NCBI GenBank assembly: GCA_004556925.1
Contig: SFFI01000009.1
Coordinates: 1 to 64,000, forward strand
Reading direction: 5' to 3'
From: Clostridiales bacterium
GTDB lineage: Bacteria > Bacillota > Clostridia > Saccharofermentanales > DTU023
Length of the DNA stretch: 64,000 bases
The stretch's first letter is position 1. Each line of letters starts with the position of its first letter. Both the position numbers and the translations under genes were made by a program. Positions 1 through 6,015 of the stretch are shown here, piece by piece. The notes below the pieces were generated by a model. That model saw only the letters and a program-made list of their open reading frames with translations, was not told the origin of the DNA and searched no databases.

Positions 1-55
1 TTCCTTCCCTCTCGTAGACTTCCAACGCTTTCCTGATTTCTTCCTCTGAATACAT
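1..55 (-). CDS. IS transposase OrfA, N-terminal fragment
   Basis: The start ATG at 55 follows a GAAAGGAAGGAAAT ribosome binding site within the IS end. The visible residues (MYSEEEIRKALEVYEREGR) resemble the start of the helix-turn-helix OrfA proteins of IS3-type elements. The rest lies left of the window, so family and integrity cannot be judged further. Confidence 0.55.
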   Translation of the reverse strand, partial: MYSEEEIRKALEVYEREG

Positions 56-91
56 ATTTCCTTCCTTTCAGTGTCCAGTTTTTTGTCCGCA
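1..91 (-). mobile_element. End of an IS element, probably IS3 family, inserted in fic
   Basis: On the minus strand the fic reading frame breaks at a sequence starting TGCGGACAAAAAACTGGACA, which resembles IS150-group (IS3 family) terminal repeats. It is followed by a strong ribosome binding site and a transposase-like start. Only this terminus is in the window. The outer boundary is set at about 91, where similarity to Fic proteins stops; it could be off by a few bases. The family is tentative because the DDE transposase domain is not visible. Confidence 0.7.
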
Positions 92-902
92 CCCCCTTCG
101 TCGAAATACCAGATAAAAGTGAAATATATTCTTCTCTGTTTTTTTCAAAGAATTCACTCATGTAAAAAGCTGGTTGAGGAAGATAATCTTTATAATAAAG
201 AAATAGTGGGATCAGTAAGCGGCCTAATCTTCCGTTCCCATCCTCAAAAGGATGAATCATCTCAAATTGAGCATGGATAATTGCAGCTTGGATAAGTATT
301 TTAGAATTATCAATATGAATGTATTTTTCCAAATTTGCCATGTATTCCTCAGTTAGCTGAGGTGGAACTGGGGTTAAAGTGATTTTATTTTCATAAGATA
401 TATAATTTTGGAATCTCTTAAACTCTCCGGGATTTTTATGCGCCCCTCGGACATTATCCAACAGAATTGCATGCATTTGTTTTATCAGCTTTGACGCTAA
501 AGGGACCTCACCAATTTCGGGGTTATTAATCGGTGATAATTTTTTTACTGCATAGTTCATGGCAACTTTATAATTGAATACCTCTCTCATTTCATCCGGC
601 TCAACATTGGTTTTATTTTCAGCCTCATAATTAAGGAAATCTTCATAGGTGGCGTGTGTCCCTTCAAGCTTTGAAGATAGGACAGATTCCATTACCAAAA
701 GAGGTGATATAAGTAACATAGGATTAACAGCGGTTTGCAAAAATCCTTTGTACGTCCCCATCGCATTAGAAGCTTCAATTAACAAGTCAAGAATCTCATC
801 TTTGAAAAGAATTTGATCTATGTTTTTAATGGGCAAATTTTCCGGCAAAAATGGTTGTGGTGCTTCTCTTATCATGTCTTCAAATATATTTCTACCATTC
901 AT
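92..902 (-). pseudogene. Fic family protein, truncated by an IS
   Basis: Fic proteins usually transfer AMP from ATP to a hydroxyl of a target protein. The start ATG at 902 follows GGAGAT. The protein carries an N-terminal inhibitory-helix motif (SSKLEGT, about residue 78, S/TxxxE(G/N) type) and the full active-site loop HPFEDGNGRLGR at about residue 220. After GISTKG, where the family normally continues with a C-terminal helical or winged-helix part, the frame enters the IS. The inhibitory motif and catalytic loop therefore remain but the C-terminus is lost. It lies downstream of the repressor on the same strand, a place where accessory lysogenic genes are common. Activity of the truncated product is uncertain. 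Confidence 0.88.
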
Positions 903-930
903 TATTAATCTCCAATTTCTACCCTATTCG

Positions 931-1093
931 TAGTTACCTAAATCCCAGTTTTTTACACTAAGATTTCCATAGTTACCTAAATCCCAGTTTTTTACACTAA
1001 GATTTCCATAGTTACCTAAATCCCAGTTTTTTACACTAAGATTTCCATAGTTACCTGAATCCCAGTTTTTTACACTAAAATTTCCATAGTTAC
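931..1093. repeat. Four tandem 39-bp repeats plus a partial unit
   Basis: Units lie at 931-969, 970-1008, 1009-1047 and 1048-1086, with a 7-bp partial copy after them. The first three are identical; the fourth has two differences. The period is 13 codons. On the minus strand one frame is open across all units and reads GNLSVKNWDLGNY per unit, ending at TAG soon after. That frame is the repressor's own frame beyond its stop, but two further stops and no start codon separate them. A 7-bp inverted repeat (TACTAGA/TCTAGTA, 1091-1113) lies between the array and the repressor. Confidence 0.9.
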
Positions 1094-1121
1094 TAGATAC
1101 CTAGTTTCTAGTAGAAGCCAA

Positions 1122-1766
1122 TTAGTCCCTAACATTTATATGCTCCTTATAGTAGTGCAGGTGAGCAACGACTTTCCCCAAAACTTCGACTTGACTACCG
1201 TCGCCTTCATGGAAAACCAAGGGGGCATATGCTGAATTCTCTGCGTTTAAGGTTATATAGGTGTCGTATTTATAGACCCTTTTAACCGCTGCTTCTTCGC
1301 CGTTGATAAGTACCACGGCTAACTCGCCATTCTCAACCTTAGGCTGCTTGCGTACAAACACCAGGTCTTTTTCATCTATTCCGGCACCTGTCATGCTGTC
1401 GCCGACGGCCCGCAGAGCAAAGTCTGCTTCTATGTCTGTATCTACTACATCTATATAATCTTCCTCGGCATACTCAGGTTCGCCACAGTGGACGTTGCCC
1501 AGGACAGGGATCTTATGTTTGGTGACAGGGAGGAGGCCGTAGCGGGCGTAATCAGTTAGATCTTCATCCCACCCCATAATATATTCAGGAGTAACTCTCA
1601 GAACTTTAGCTAGAGGCTCAACCACAGTAATGGGCATTTTCTCAATGTCTTTGCTTTCATAGCGGTAGACGGTAGTTCTATTAACTCCGAGCGCCTCCGC
1701 CACATCATCAACAGAGATACCAAGCTCAAGCCGCCTGCTTTTTATTCTTTCAGCAATTGTCTGCAT
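1122..1766 (-). CDS. CI/LexA-type prophage repressor (XRE HTH + S24 peptidase)
   Basis: This is the probable lysogeny repressor. Residues 1-60 form an XRE helix-turn-helix that binds operators. The C-terminal half is an S24 self-cleaving domain with Ser124 in GDSMTGAG and Lys162 in AAVKRV as the expected catalytic pair. The likely cleavage bond is Cys94-Gly95 (VHCGEP) rather than the usual Ala-Gly. I chose the ATG at 1766, which has GGAAGG 10 bases upstream; an ATG at 1802 has no ribosome binding site and lies against an operator. It is divergent from a Cro-like gene, with two operator-like palindromes between. DNA damage would be expected to induce it through RecA-stimulated self-cleavage. 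Confidence 0.92.
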   Translation of the reverse strand: MQTIAERIKSRRLELGISVDDVAEALGVNRTTVYRYESKDIEKMPITVVEPLAKVLRVTPEYIMGWDEDLTDYARYGLLPVTKHKIPVLGNVHCGEPEYAEEDYIDVVDTDIEADFALRAVGDSMTGAGIDEKDLVFVRKQPKVENGELAVVLINGEEAAVKRVYKYDTYITLNAENSAYAPLVFHEGDGSQVEVLGKVVAHLHYYKEHINVRD

Positions 1767-1810
1767 CTTTCTGTAACCTTCCTGTAAATATAGTCCAATC
1801 ATACCACTGC

Positions 1811-1847
1811 TTTGCAGAATTGCAAATATTATTTGCGATTTTGCAAA
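1811..1847. promoter_or_regulatory. Two operator-like palindromes for the repressor
   Basis: TTTGCAGAATTGCAAA (1811-1826) and TTTGCGATTTTGCAAA (1832-1847) are near-identical 16-bp palindromes with centres 21 bp apart, two helical turns. They lie between the divergent repressor and cro-like genes and just upstream of the early promoter. Binding by the repressor and Cro-like protein is inferred. Confidence 0.8.
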
Positions 1848-1854
1848 AAATAGC

Positions 1855-1882
1855 TTGACAAACCGTAGAGGGAAGTTATACT
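1855..1882 (+). promoter_or_regulatory. Early (lytic) promoter
   Basis: TTGACA (1855-1860) and TATACT (1877-1882) are separated by 16 bp. The promoter reads into the cro-like gene and sits directly beside the two operators, as expected of a repressor-controlled lytic promoter. Confidence 0.8.
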
Positions 1883-1929
1883 TGCCTTAGATGTTGCAGA
1901 AACGCGACAAGAAAGGAGGTAGTCATCTA

Positions 1930-2148
1930 GTGGTAGATGTTGAAAAATTAAAGAGCATTATTACACAAAAAGGTGAAAGCATTGAAAGTGTAGCAAGTGC
2001 CGTAGGTATGGATAAAAGTACACTTTATAGGCGGCTGATGAACAGAGGAGAAGATTTTTCCATTTCTGAAGTAACTGGGATTTGTACTTTCTTGAAAATC
2101 TCCCAGAAGGATAGAAAGGCAATTTTTTTTGCCAGCGAAAGTGCATAA
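1930..2148 (+). CDS. Cro-like small helix-turn-helix protein
   Basis: A 72-residue DNA-binding protein, probably the counterpart of the CI-type repressor. The HTH covers about residues 15-45 (SVASAVGMDKSTLYRRLMN). The GTG at 1930 is chosen because AAAGGAGGT ends 9 bases before it; an in-frame ATG at 1891 has no ribosome binding site. It is the first gene of the rightward early transcript. Short regulators of this shape with a KSTLYRR recognition helix are common right after the promoter in Bacillota phages. Confidence 0.75.
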   Translation: MVDVEKLKSIITQKGESIESVASAVGMDKSTLYRRLMNRGEDFSISEVTGICTFLKISQKDRKAIFFASESA

Positions 2149-2166
2149 ACGCAACATTGAGTCTAT

Positions 2167-2187
2167 CAGACAAACGAACGGCTTAGG
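2167..2187 (+). repeat. 21-bp leader direct repeat, copy 1
   Basis: Begins CAGACAAACGAACGGCTTAG and recurs at 2691-2711 with one mismatch. Both copies lie a few bases before the ribosome binding site of a small plus-strand early gene. Confidence 0.8.
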
Positions 2188-2207
2188 CGGTAAGAGAGGA
2201 GGAAAAC

Positions 2208-2339
2208 ATGGAGAAAGAGAAGCGAGAGAGAAGACTGCCATTTCGCTATAGGCACCCTGATTTCCCTTTGTATATGTCTATTGTGGCAAACATTGTAGCC
2301 CTGCTGGCTTTAATAGTGACATTTATATGCTCACCATGA
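2208..2339 (+). CDS. Small single-span membrane protein
   Basis: A 43-residue peptide preceded by GAGAGGAGG. Residues 1-20 are basic (MEKEKRERR) and residues 22-41 form one hydrophobic helix (MSIVANIVALLALIVTFICS). Small one-helix proteins of this kind are frequent in early regions of Bacillota phages and are mostly of unknown role. Its 3' end overlaps the 3' end of the convergent gene at 2331-2651 by 9 bases. I do not know its function; a membrane toxin or a superinfection factor are possibilities only. Confidence 0.6.
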   Translation: MEKEKRERRLPFRYRHPDFPLYMSIVANIVALLALIVTFICSP

Positions 2340-2651
2340 CCGCCATAGTGCGATTGCCGAGATGATGAGGGCAAGTATGGAGAGGAGAAGAGGCAGATGA
2401 AATCGTATCTTATCTTTCAGCCAAGTTCTAAGAGCCATCACCCCGTCCTCAGAGATTTTATACATAGGAAATTTTGCAATGAACTTACCGCTACAAGGAT
2501 CATATTTAGGAGGGTTAGAGTTAAATATCAATTTGTGCGTGAGCAAGCGATTCAGTGGCTCAGACAGCACAAGCTCGCTATTGGGATTTTTATAAATCTT
2601 TTTCAGTAGCCGATATTCTCTAAAACTCAGCACTACTTCAGATGAAATCAT
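2331..2651 (-). CDS. Winged-helix-like protein with C-terminal membrane anchor
   Basis: A 106-residue protein. Residues 1-78 look like a small winged-helix fold (SFREYRLLKKIYKN and KISEDGVMALRTWL), and residues 83-102 form one transmembrane helix. GGAAGCAGGA precedes the ATG. It runs against the surrounding early genes and lies tail to tail with the 43-residue membrane peptide. The family is not recognised beyond similarity to small phage-encoded membrane proteins. The orientation suggests expression separate from the lytic early transcript, possibly in the lysogen. Confidence 0.6.
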   Translation of the reverse strand: MISSEVVLSFREYRLLKKIYKNPNSELVLSEPLNRLLTHKLIFNSNPPKYDPCSGKFIAKFPMYKISEDGVMALRTWLKDKIRFHLPLLLSILALIISAIALWRSW

Positions 2652-2690
2652 AGCTATTCCTGCTTCCTTTTTTTATATGGGAAAGCATAC

Positions 2691-2711
2691 CAGACAAGCG
2701 AACGGCTTAGG
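2691..2711 (+). repeat. 21-bp leader direct repeat, copy 2
   Basis: Second copy of the repeat at 2167-2187, with 20 of 21 bases identical. It lies upstream of the gene at 2724. Confidence 0.8.
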
Positions 2712-2723
2712 AAGGAGAGAAAG

Positions 2724-3002
2724 ATGAATTTTGACGCTAGTAGAGCCCTCAAAGACCTAGAAGGTATAACTGAGGGGCAGTGGTCTAATTTGAAGCATGT
2801 GGTTGATCAGCAATTTGCATATCTTCAATCTAAAAACACGCTGTCCAGTAAAGAGATACAGCGTGCTTTTGATTGTTACCCAAATTCTTCAAAAGAACAT
2901 TCTAGGCACGAGACAACAGTTGATGTCAAATTTGATTCTGATAAGTTTATGGACTTAGCAAAAAAATGTGTGAAGCAATGCGTAACCGTTACACACCATT
3001 AA
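2724..3002 (+). CDS. Hypothetical early phage protein
   Basis: A 92-residue protein with AAGGAGAGAAAG before the ATG. It is mostly helical and charged, and has no motif I recognise. Its 3' end overlaps the convergent gene at 2989 by 14 bases. It is preceded by the second copy of the 21-bp leader repeat, suggesting shared leader architecture with the membrane peptide gene at 2208. Confidence 0.55.
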   Translation: MNFDASRALKDLEGITEGQWSNLKHVVDQQFAYLQSKNTLSSKEIQRAFDCYPNSSKEHSRHETTVDVKFDSDKFMDLAKKCVKQCVTVTHH

Positions 3003-3291
3003 ATAATTCGTTTTCGACATACTCACTGACGGCTTCCTCTAGCAAGGAGCCCCAATCTTTGTGTTCAGAAATTGATACAGCGAATTTATCAAGCTCGTCC
3101 TCATTGTCAGAATCAGGCAAGAGGTCAAAGAATTCTTTTACTCCAGAAAGGCTTGTATGTTTACGTACGAATTCGTCAGTAAACAACTTTCCAAATTCGA
3201 CCTCAGAATTATTACTCAGGTCCTCAGCATTTCGACCGAGCCTTTCAAAAGATTCTATTACATCATCAAGACCTTCAACTTTTATGCCCAT
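2989..3291 (-). CDS. Hypothetical protein, acidic, minus strand
   Basis: A 100-residue acidic protein with a strong AAAGGAGGG ribosome binding site before the ATG at 3291. The start MGIKVEGLDDVIESFERLG resembles the beginning of HK97-gp10-like phage proteins, but the rest does not follow that family and it lies in the early region, so I make no functional call. It sits on the same strand as the repressor and may be expressed in the lysogen. Confidence 0.55.
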   Translation of the reverse strand: MGIKVEGLDDVIESFERLGRNAEDLSNNSEVEFGKLFTDEFVRKHTSLSGVKEFFDLLPDSDNEDELDKFAVSISEHKDWGSLLEEAVSEYVENELFNGV

Positions 3292-3480
3292 AGTTACGCC
3301 CTCCTTTCCATAGTGATAAGGAAAGCATAGCAGAAAGGATAACTCAAATGTAGTACGTAGAGATTTAGCCGCAAGCAGCCTAACAGATGTGATAAGCGAG
3401 AGGTCTCACTCGACCAGGCGATCATAGCGACCGTGTAGCCAAGCCGGTGCAAAAATACAATGAAAAGGAGGGCGGTAAAG

Positions 3481-3729
3481 ATGGAACAAAAGAAACTACC
3501 TAAAGTTGTAAAAATGCGAGAGACAATGCTAGCAATTCAAGTATGCGCAGCAATACCACCAGACCGAGCAGAAGAAGAGCTGGAGGGCGCAGTAGCAGAA
3601 GCAGGTTACTACCCTGGTACTACTCATAACAGGTGGGAATATGATCCTGAATTAGACAAAAAGTACAATCAAGAAGTCGTGCCCTGTGCTGACTATGAAG
3701 GCAGATGGCATTATATACTCTATTGTTAA
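3481..3729 (+). CDS. Hypothetical small phage protein
   Basis: An 82-residue protein. The ATG at 3481 follows AAAAGGAGGGCGG; an in-frame ATG at 3460 lacks a ribosome binding site. The C-terminal half is rich in Tyr and Trp (GYYPGTTHNRWEYDPE, GRWHYILYC). No family recognised. Its stop overlaps the 3' end of the extended DUF4145 frame on the other strand. Confidence 0.55.
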   Translation: MEQKKLPKVVKMRETMLAIQVCAAIPPDRAEEELEGAVAEAGYYPGTTHNRWEYDPELDKKYNQEVVPCADYEGRWHYILYC

Positions 3730-4403
3730 TTGCTTTTTTGTGACTCTTCTCGAAGCTTTTTAGCTCTTAGGATTTCTGCTTTAGAACTCATAATTGCAAT
3801 TGCAACATTGGCAAAGGTTTCCATGTCCTGAATATCAAAGTCGGGATGATTTTTAACTCAGTGAACTTCGTCGTTCCCAATTTCTACAGTGGCGCCCATA
3901 ACGGCTAATAGATCTTCATTCTGGATGAAATCAGCGATACACTTCCTCAATGCTATTTTCTTAAGCTTTTCCTCTGAAAGAATATTTGTGTAAAGAAGAT
4001 AGTCTTTGACGAGGTATTCAATTGCTTTTCTTAGCCCTGGACCCACGAGTAAGTATAGACCTTGATGCTTCGCTTTCATGACTTCTGAGTATATTTTTAC
4101 AAACTGGGGCGAAAATATCTCAAGTTTTTCAGCTTCTTTGATGCTTATCTCTCCATTTGGAAATGTATTGATGGGTCGTACAGTAGTTTTATAGCTAGAG
4201 TTGTTTGGGACGAAGTATGTGCAAGTGATAAATTTTTCACACTGGCATTGATACTTGATAAAAGTTAGCGTTCCACCATCTACAGACAAAGCGGTCATCG
4301 AGATATATGAGCAGGCAGTAACCCTGTGGCAATGGGGACAAACATCAGGTTTCTCATATTTAGGACACGAAGCATCATTTGGCTTTTGATAAAAAAGTGT
4401 CAT
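3726..4403 (-). pseudogene. DUF4145 protein interrupted by an in-frame TGA
   Basis: The product starts with a CPHC zinc-ribbon-like segment (about residue 22) and continues with a helical DUF4145-type domain. The first stop (TGA at 3858-3860) comes after GNDEVH at residue 181. The same frame then continues VKNHPDFDIQDMETFANVAIAIM for 43 more codons to a TAA at 3726-3728. DUF4145 proteins typically have an aromatic residue after the GND..H segment and continue in this way, so TGG to TGA is the simplest reading. DUF4145 domains occur in phage and defence-associated proteins, but the role is not established. Confidence 0.75.
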
Positions 4404-4465
4404 ATTTCTATCTCCTTTTTTAATTATCGTATCACGATTAATTGCTCAGGAGAATAAATCCCAAA

Positions 4466-4497
4466 TAAAAAAAGACCTTTGTCACCAGCAAAGGTCT
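4466..4497 (-). terminator. Hairpin with T-run on the minus strand, upstream of the DUF4145 gene
   Basis: AGACCTTTG (4473-4481) pairs with CAAAGGTCT (4489-4497) around a 7-base loop. On the minus strand it is followed by seven Ts. It therefore stops minus-strand transcription just before the DUF4145 gene, or acts as an attenuator for it. Confidence 0.65.
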
Positions 4498-4499
4498 CC

Positions 4500-4514
4500 G
4501 CGGGCAAAGCCCGC
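4500..4514. other. GC-rich hairpin GCGGGC-AAA-GCCCGC
   Basis: A 6-bp perfect stem with a 3-base loop, 3 bases from the terminator hairpin and 17 bases before the ATG of the next plus-strand gene. No T-run follows. It could be part of a leader or an operator. Confidence 0.5.
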
Positions 4515-4531
4515 TAGAAAGGTTAATAACC

Positions 4532-4783
4532 ATGATAAGTATACCACAAAAAACCATTGACTACGGGCCGCTAGATGAGTGGCGGCATTACTACAAGATC
4601 GGCTACAAGGATATGGCCAAGACGGCCGGCGTGACCCCAGGAGCGGTGTCCCGATATCGCGTAGCTGGCAGGCCTTTCCCGTCCGACTGGATCCTGACCT
4701 GGATGGACAGGTACCGGCTCCCCATAGACGAGATCGGCCGGCTTTTTTACACAAGGGAGGAGACGAGATATGCAAAAGCTTAA
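4532..4783 (+). CDS. Small phage protein with putative HTH
   Basis: An 83-residue protein with GAAAGG ahead of the ATG. The segment YKDMAKTAGVTPGAVSRYRVAGRPFPSDW (about 25-53) looks like a helix-turn-helix similar to those in YdaS/Cro-type regulators. It begins the compact rightward run of overlapping early genes, so a regulatory role at the start of that unit is plausible but unproven. Confidence 0.65.
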   Translation: MISIPQKTIDYGPLDEWRHYYKIGYKDMAKTAGVTPGAVSRYRVAGRPFPSDWILTWMDRYRLPIDEIGRLFYTREETRYAKA

Positions 4784-4943
4784 AAATTTTATTGCAACCC
4801 TAAGCTTTATCCTGCTGATCGGCGTTATCGGCGGCATGGACCAGGGCACGATCCTTATGGCCCAGGGCCTGATCGCAAGCCTAGGCCTACTAGGCGTCCT
4901 ATATGCCAGAGGTAGGGAGGTAAAAGCAAATGCAGGTTATTAG
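4770..4943 (+). CDS. Small membrane protein
   Basis: A 57-residue hydrophobic protein overlapping the previous gene by 14 bases and the next by 14 bases, with GGGAGGAGACGAG before the ATG. Two hydrophobic stretches (FIATLSFILLIGVIGG and GLIASLGLLGVLYA) suggest two membrane segments. The function is unknown. The tight overlaps on both sides support real translation. Confidence 0.6.
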   Translation: MQKLKNFIATLSFILLIGVIGGMDQGTILMAQGLIASLGLLGVLYARGREVKANAGY

Positions 4944-5130
4944 CACAGCCCAGGACGAGGTCCTGCAGGCCATCCTCTCTGACACTATGCCGCCAAAGAT
5001 GTTGGCCAAGACATTAGCAGTCTGTAAAAAAAGAGATAAAACACTGACGGATTATGTGTCTTTATGTGTCGCCCTGATGACTGCCTATATAAATATAAGA
5101 GACCGGGAGGCCCTAAATGAAAGCTTATAA
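4930..5130 (+). CDS. Hypothetical small phage protein
   Basis: A 66-residue, mostly helical protein with AGGTAGGGAGGT before the ATG. It overlaps the downstream gene by 14 bases. No recognised domain. The position in an overlapping early operon supports translation coupled to its neighbours. Confidence 0.6.
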   Translation: MQVISTAQDEVLQAILSDTMPPKMLAKTLAVCKKRDKTLTDYVSLCVALMTAYINIRDREALNESL

Positions 5131-5377
5131 GTGGGATTTTAAGACCAAGCAATATAGCGACTATACGCTACCGCCTCAGGCATCTTGCTATGAGGCCGAT
5201 ATGGGGCGAGTTATCCAGTGCGCCAGCTGTGACAAATTTTTAAAGTATGACGATGGCTACACATCAAGGCAAATACATACGCATTTAGGCTTTGGCTATA
5301 TCGTCTGTGAAGACTGCTACAAGAAGGAGTGGCAGCAAGCAGGTGCAGCCAGCCGAGAGGAGGACCAGCGTGACTAG
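5117..5377 (+). CDS. Small zinc-ribbon phage protein
   Basis: An 86-residue protein with two CxxC pairs (CASC at about 35 and CEDC at about 64), spaced as in a zinc ribbon. It overlaps neighbours on both sides. A structural or nucleic-acid-binding role is possible; no specific family is recognised. Confidence 0.6.
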   Translation: MKAYKWDFKTKQYSDYTLPPQASCYEADMGRVIQCASCDKFLKYDDGYTSRQIHTHLGFGYIVCEDCYKKEWQQAGAASREEDQRD

Positions 5378-5633
5378 ACAAATACAAAAGCAACTTCTAT
5401 CACCCGCTGCTATGGATGAGCTAACCCTGATTTTAGACGGTAATGCTCGTAGTGCTGCCATGGTCAGCTACATGCTAGCTAAAGCACAGCCGGTAATCAT
5501 TTTAGAAAACGGTCAGGCAGAAAAAGAAAAGGTGTTGGCCTCCTGGATTAGGTCTAAAGGGGGCCAGGCTCTTATCACTAAGCGGTTTATATCTTTCGAT
5601 GGCCCATATCTAGGGAGAGGAGGAGAGCGATGA
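5370..5633 (+). CDS. Hypothetical small phage protein
   Basis: An 87-residue protein from a GTG at 5370, which follows GAGAGGAGG; longer in-frame starts have no ribosome binding site and would overlap the zinc-ribbon gene fully. It has a mixed alpha/beta pattern (AQPVIILENGQAEKEKVLASWI) and no catalytic motif I recognise. It overlaps the next gene by 4 bases. Confidence 0.55.
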   Translation: MTRQIQKQLLSPAAMDELTLILDGNARSAAMVSYMLAKAQPVIILENGQAEKEKVLASWIRSKGGQALITKRFISFDGPYLGRGGER

Positions 5634-6013
5634 TGCAAAAATCTAATATCCCTTTATCAGCAAAACAAATGCTAGTGATTACAGAAATCCCTACAGGGAG
5701 GAACCACGCTATCAAGGTCCAAGACCTATCCGATAGAACTGGACTTACAGGGCGCATGGTAAAGCAAGTAATCAATGAGCTTAGGGCGCTTGGATATCCT
5801 CTCGTATCTTCCTGTAACGGCGGATACTTCTACCCCAATCCCGAAGATGAGGCAGACGTCCAAGAGGCAGAGCGATTTTTCCGCATGCAGTACACGCAAG
5901 TCATATCTAGGTTCGAGTCTGCAAAACCCATTAAGGCTTGGTTAAAGAGTATTGGCCAGTTAACTATTGACGAGTTAAATCTTGATCTCGTTAGACAGAA
6001 CGGAGAAGCGTAA
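5630..6013 (+). CDS. Winged-helix DNA-binding protein
   Basis: A 127-residue protein whose N-terminal half (about 10-75) is a winged helix: a DLSDRTGLTGRMVKQVINELRALG helix-turn-helix followed by a short wing (GGYFYP). GAGAGGAGG precedes the adjacent start codons. It lies directly before the Rad50-like ATPase and RecT genes, so it may regulate or take part in replication or recombination. The precise role is unknown. Confidence 0.65.
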   Translation: MMQKSNIPLSAKQMLVITEIPTGRNHAIKVQDLSDRTGLTGRMVKQVINELRALGYPLVSSCNGGYFYPNPEDEADVQEAERFFRMQYTQVISRFESAKPIKAWLKSIGQLTIDELNLDLVRQNGEA

Positions 6014-6015
6014 GT

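Noticed and set aside
71..280. Plus-strand open frame of 69 codons at the left edge
   Set aside because: It is antisense to fic and the IS end, with no ribosome binding site.
931..1093. Possible CRISPR array
   Set aside because: The units are directly adjacent with no unique spacers, and no cas genes are nearby; it is a simple tandem repeat.
2989..3291. HK97 gp10-like tail completion protein in the early region
   Set aside because: Only the first 20 residues resemble that family; the conserved VPVRTGxLKRS segment is missing, and a real family member is at 20815.
3858..3860. TGA recoded as Trp or selenocysteine
   Set aside because: Other genes here, such as the Dit-like gene, end normally at TGA; no SECIS-like hairpin is evident, and the family expects an aromatic residue. 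A point mutation is simpler.
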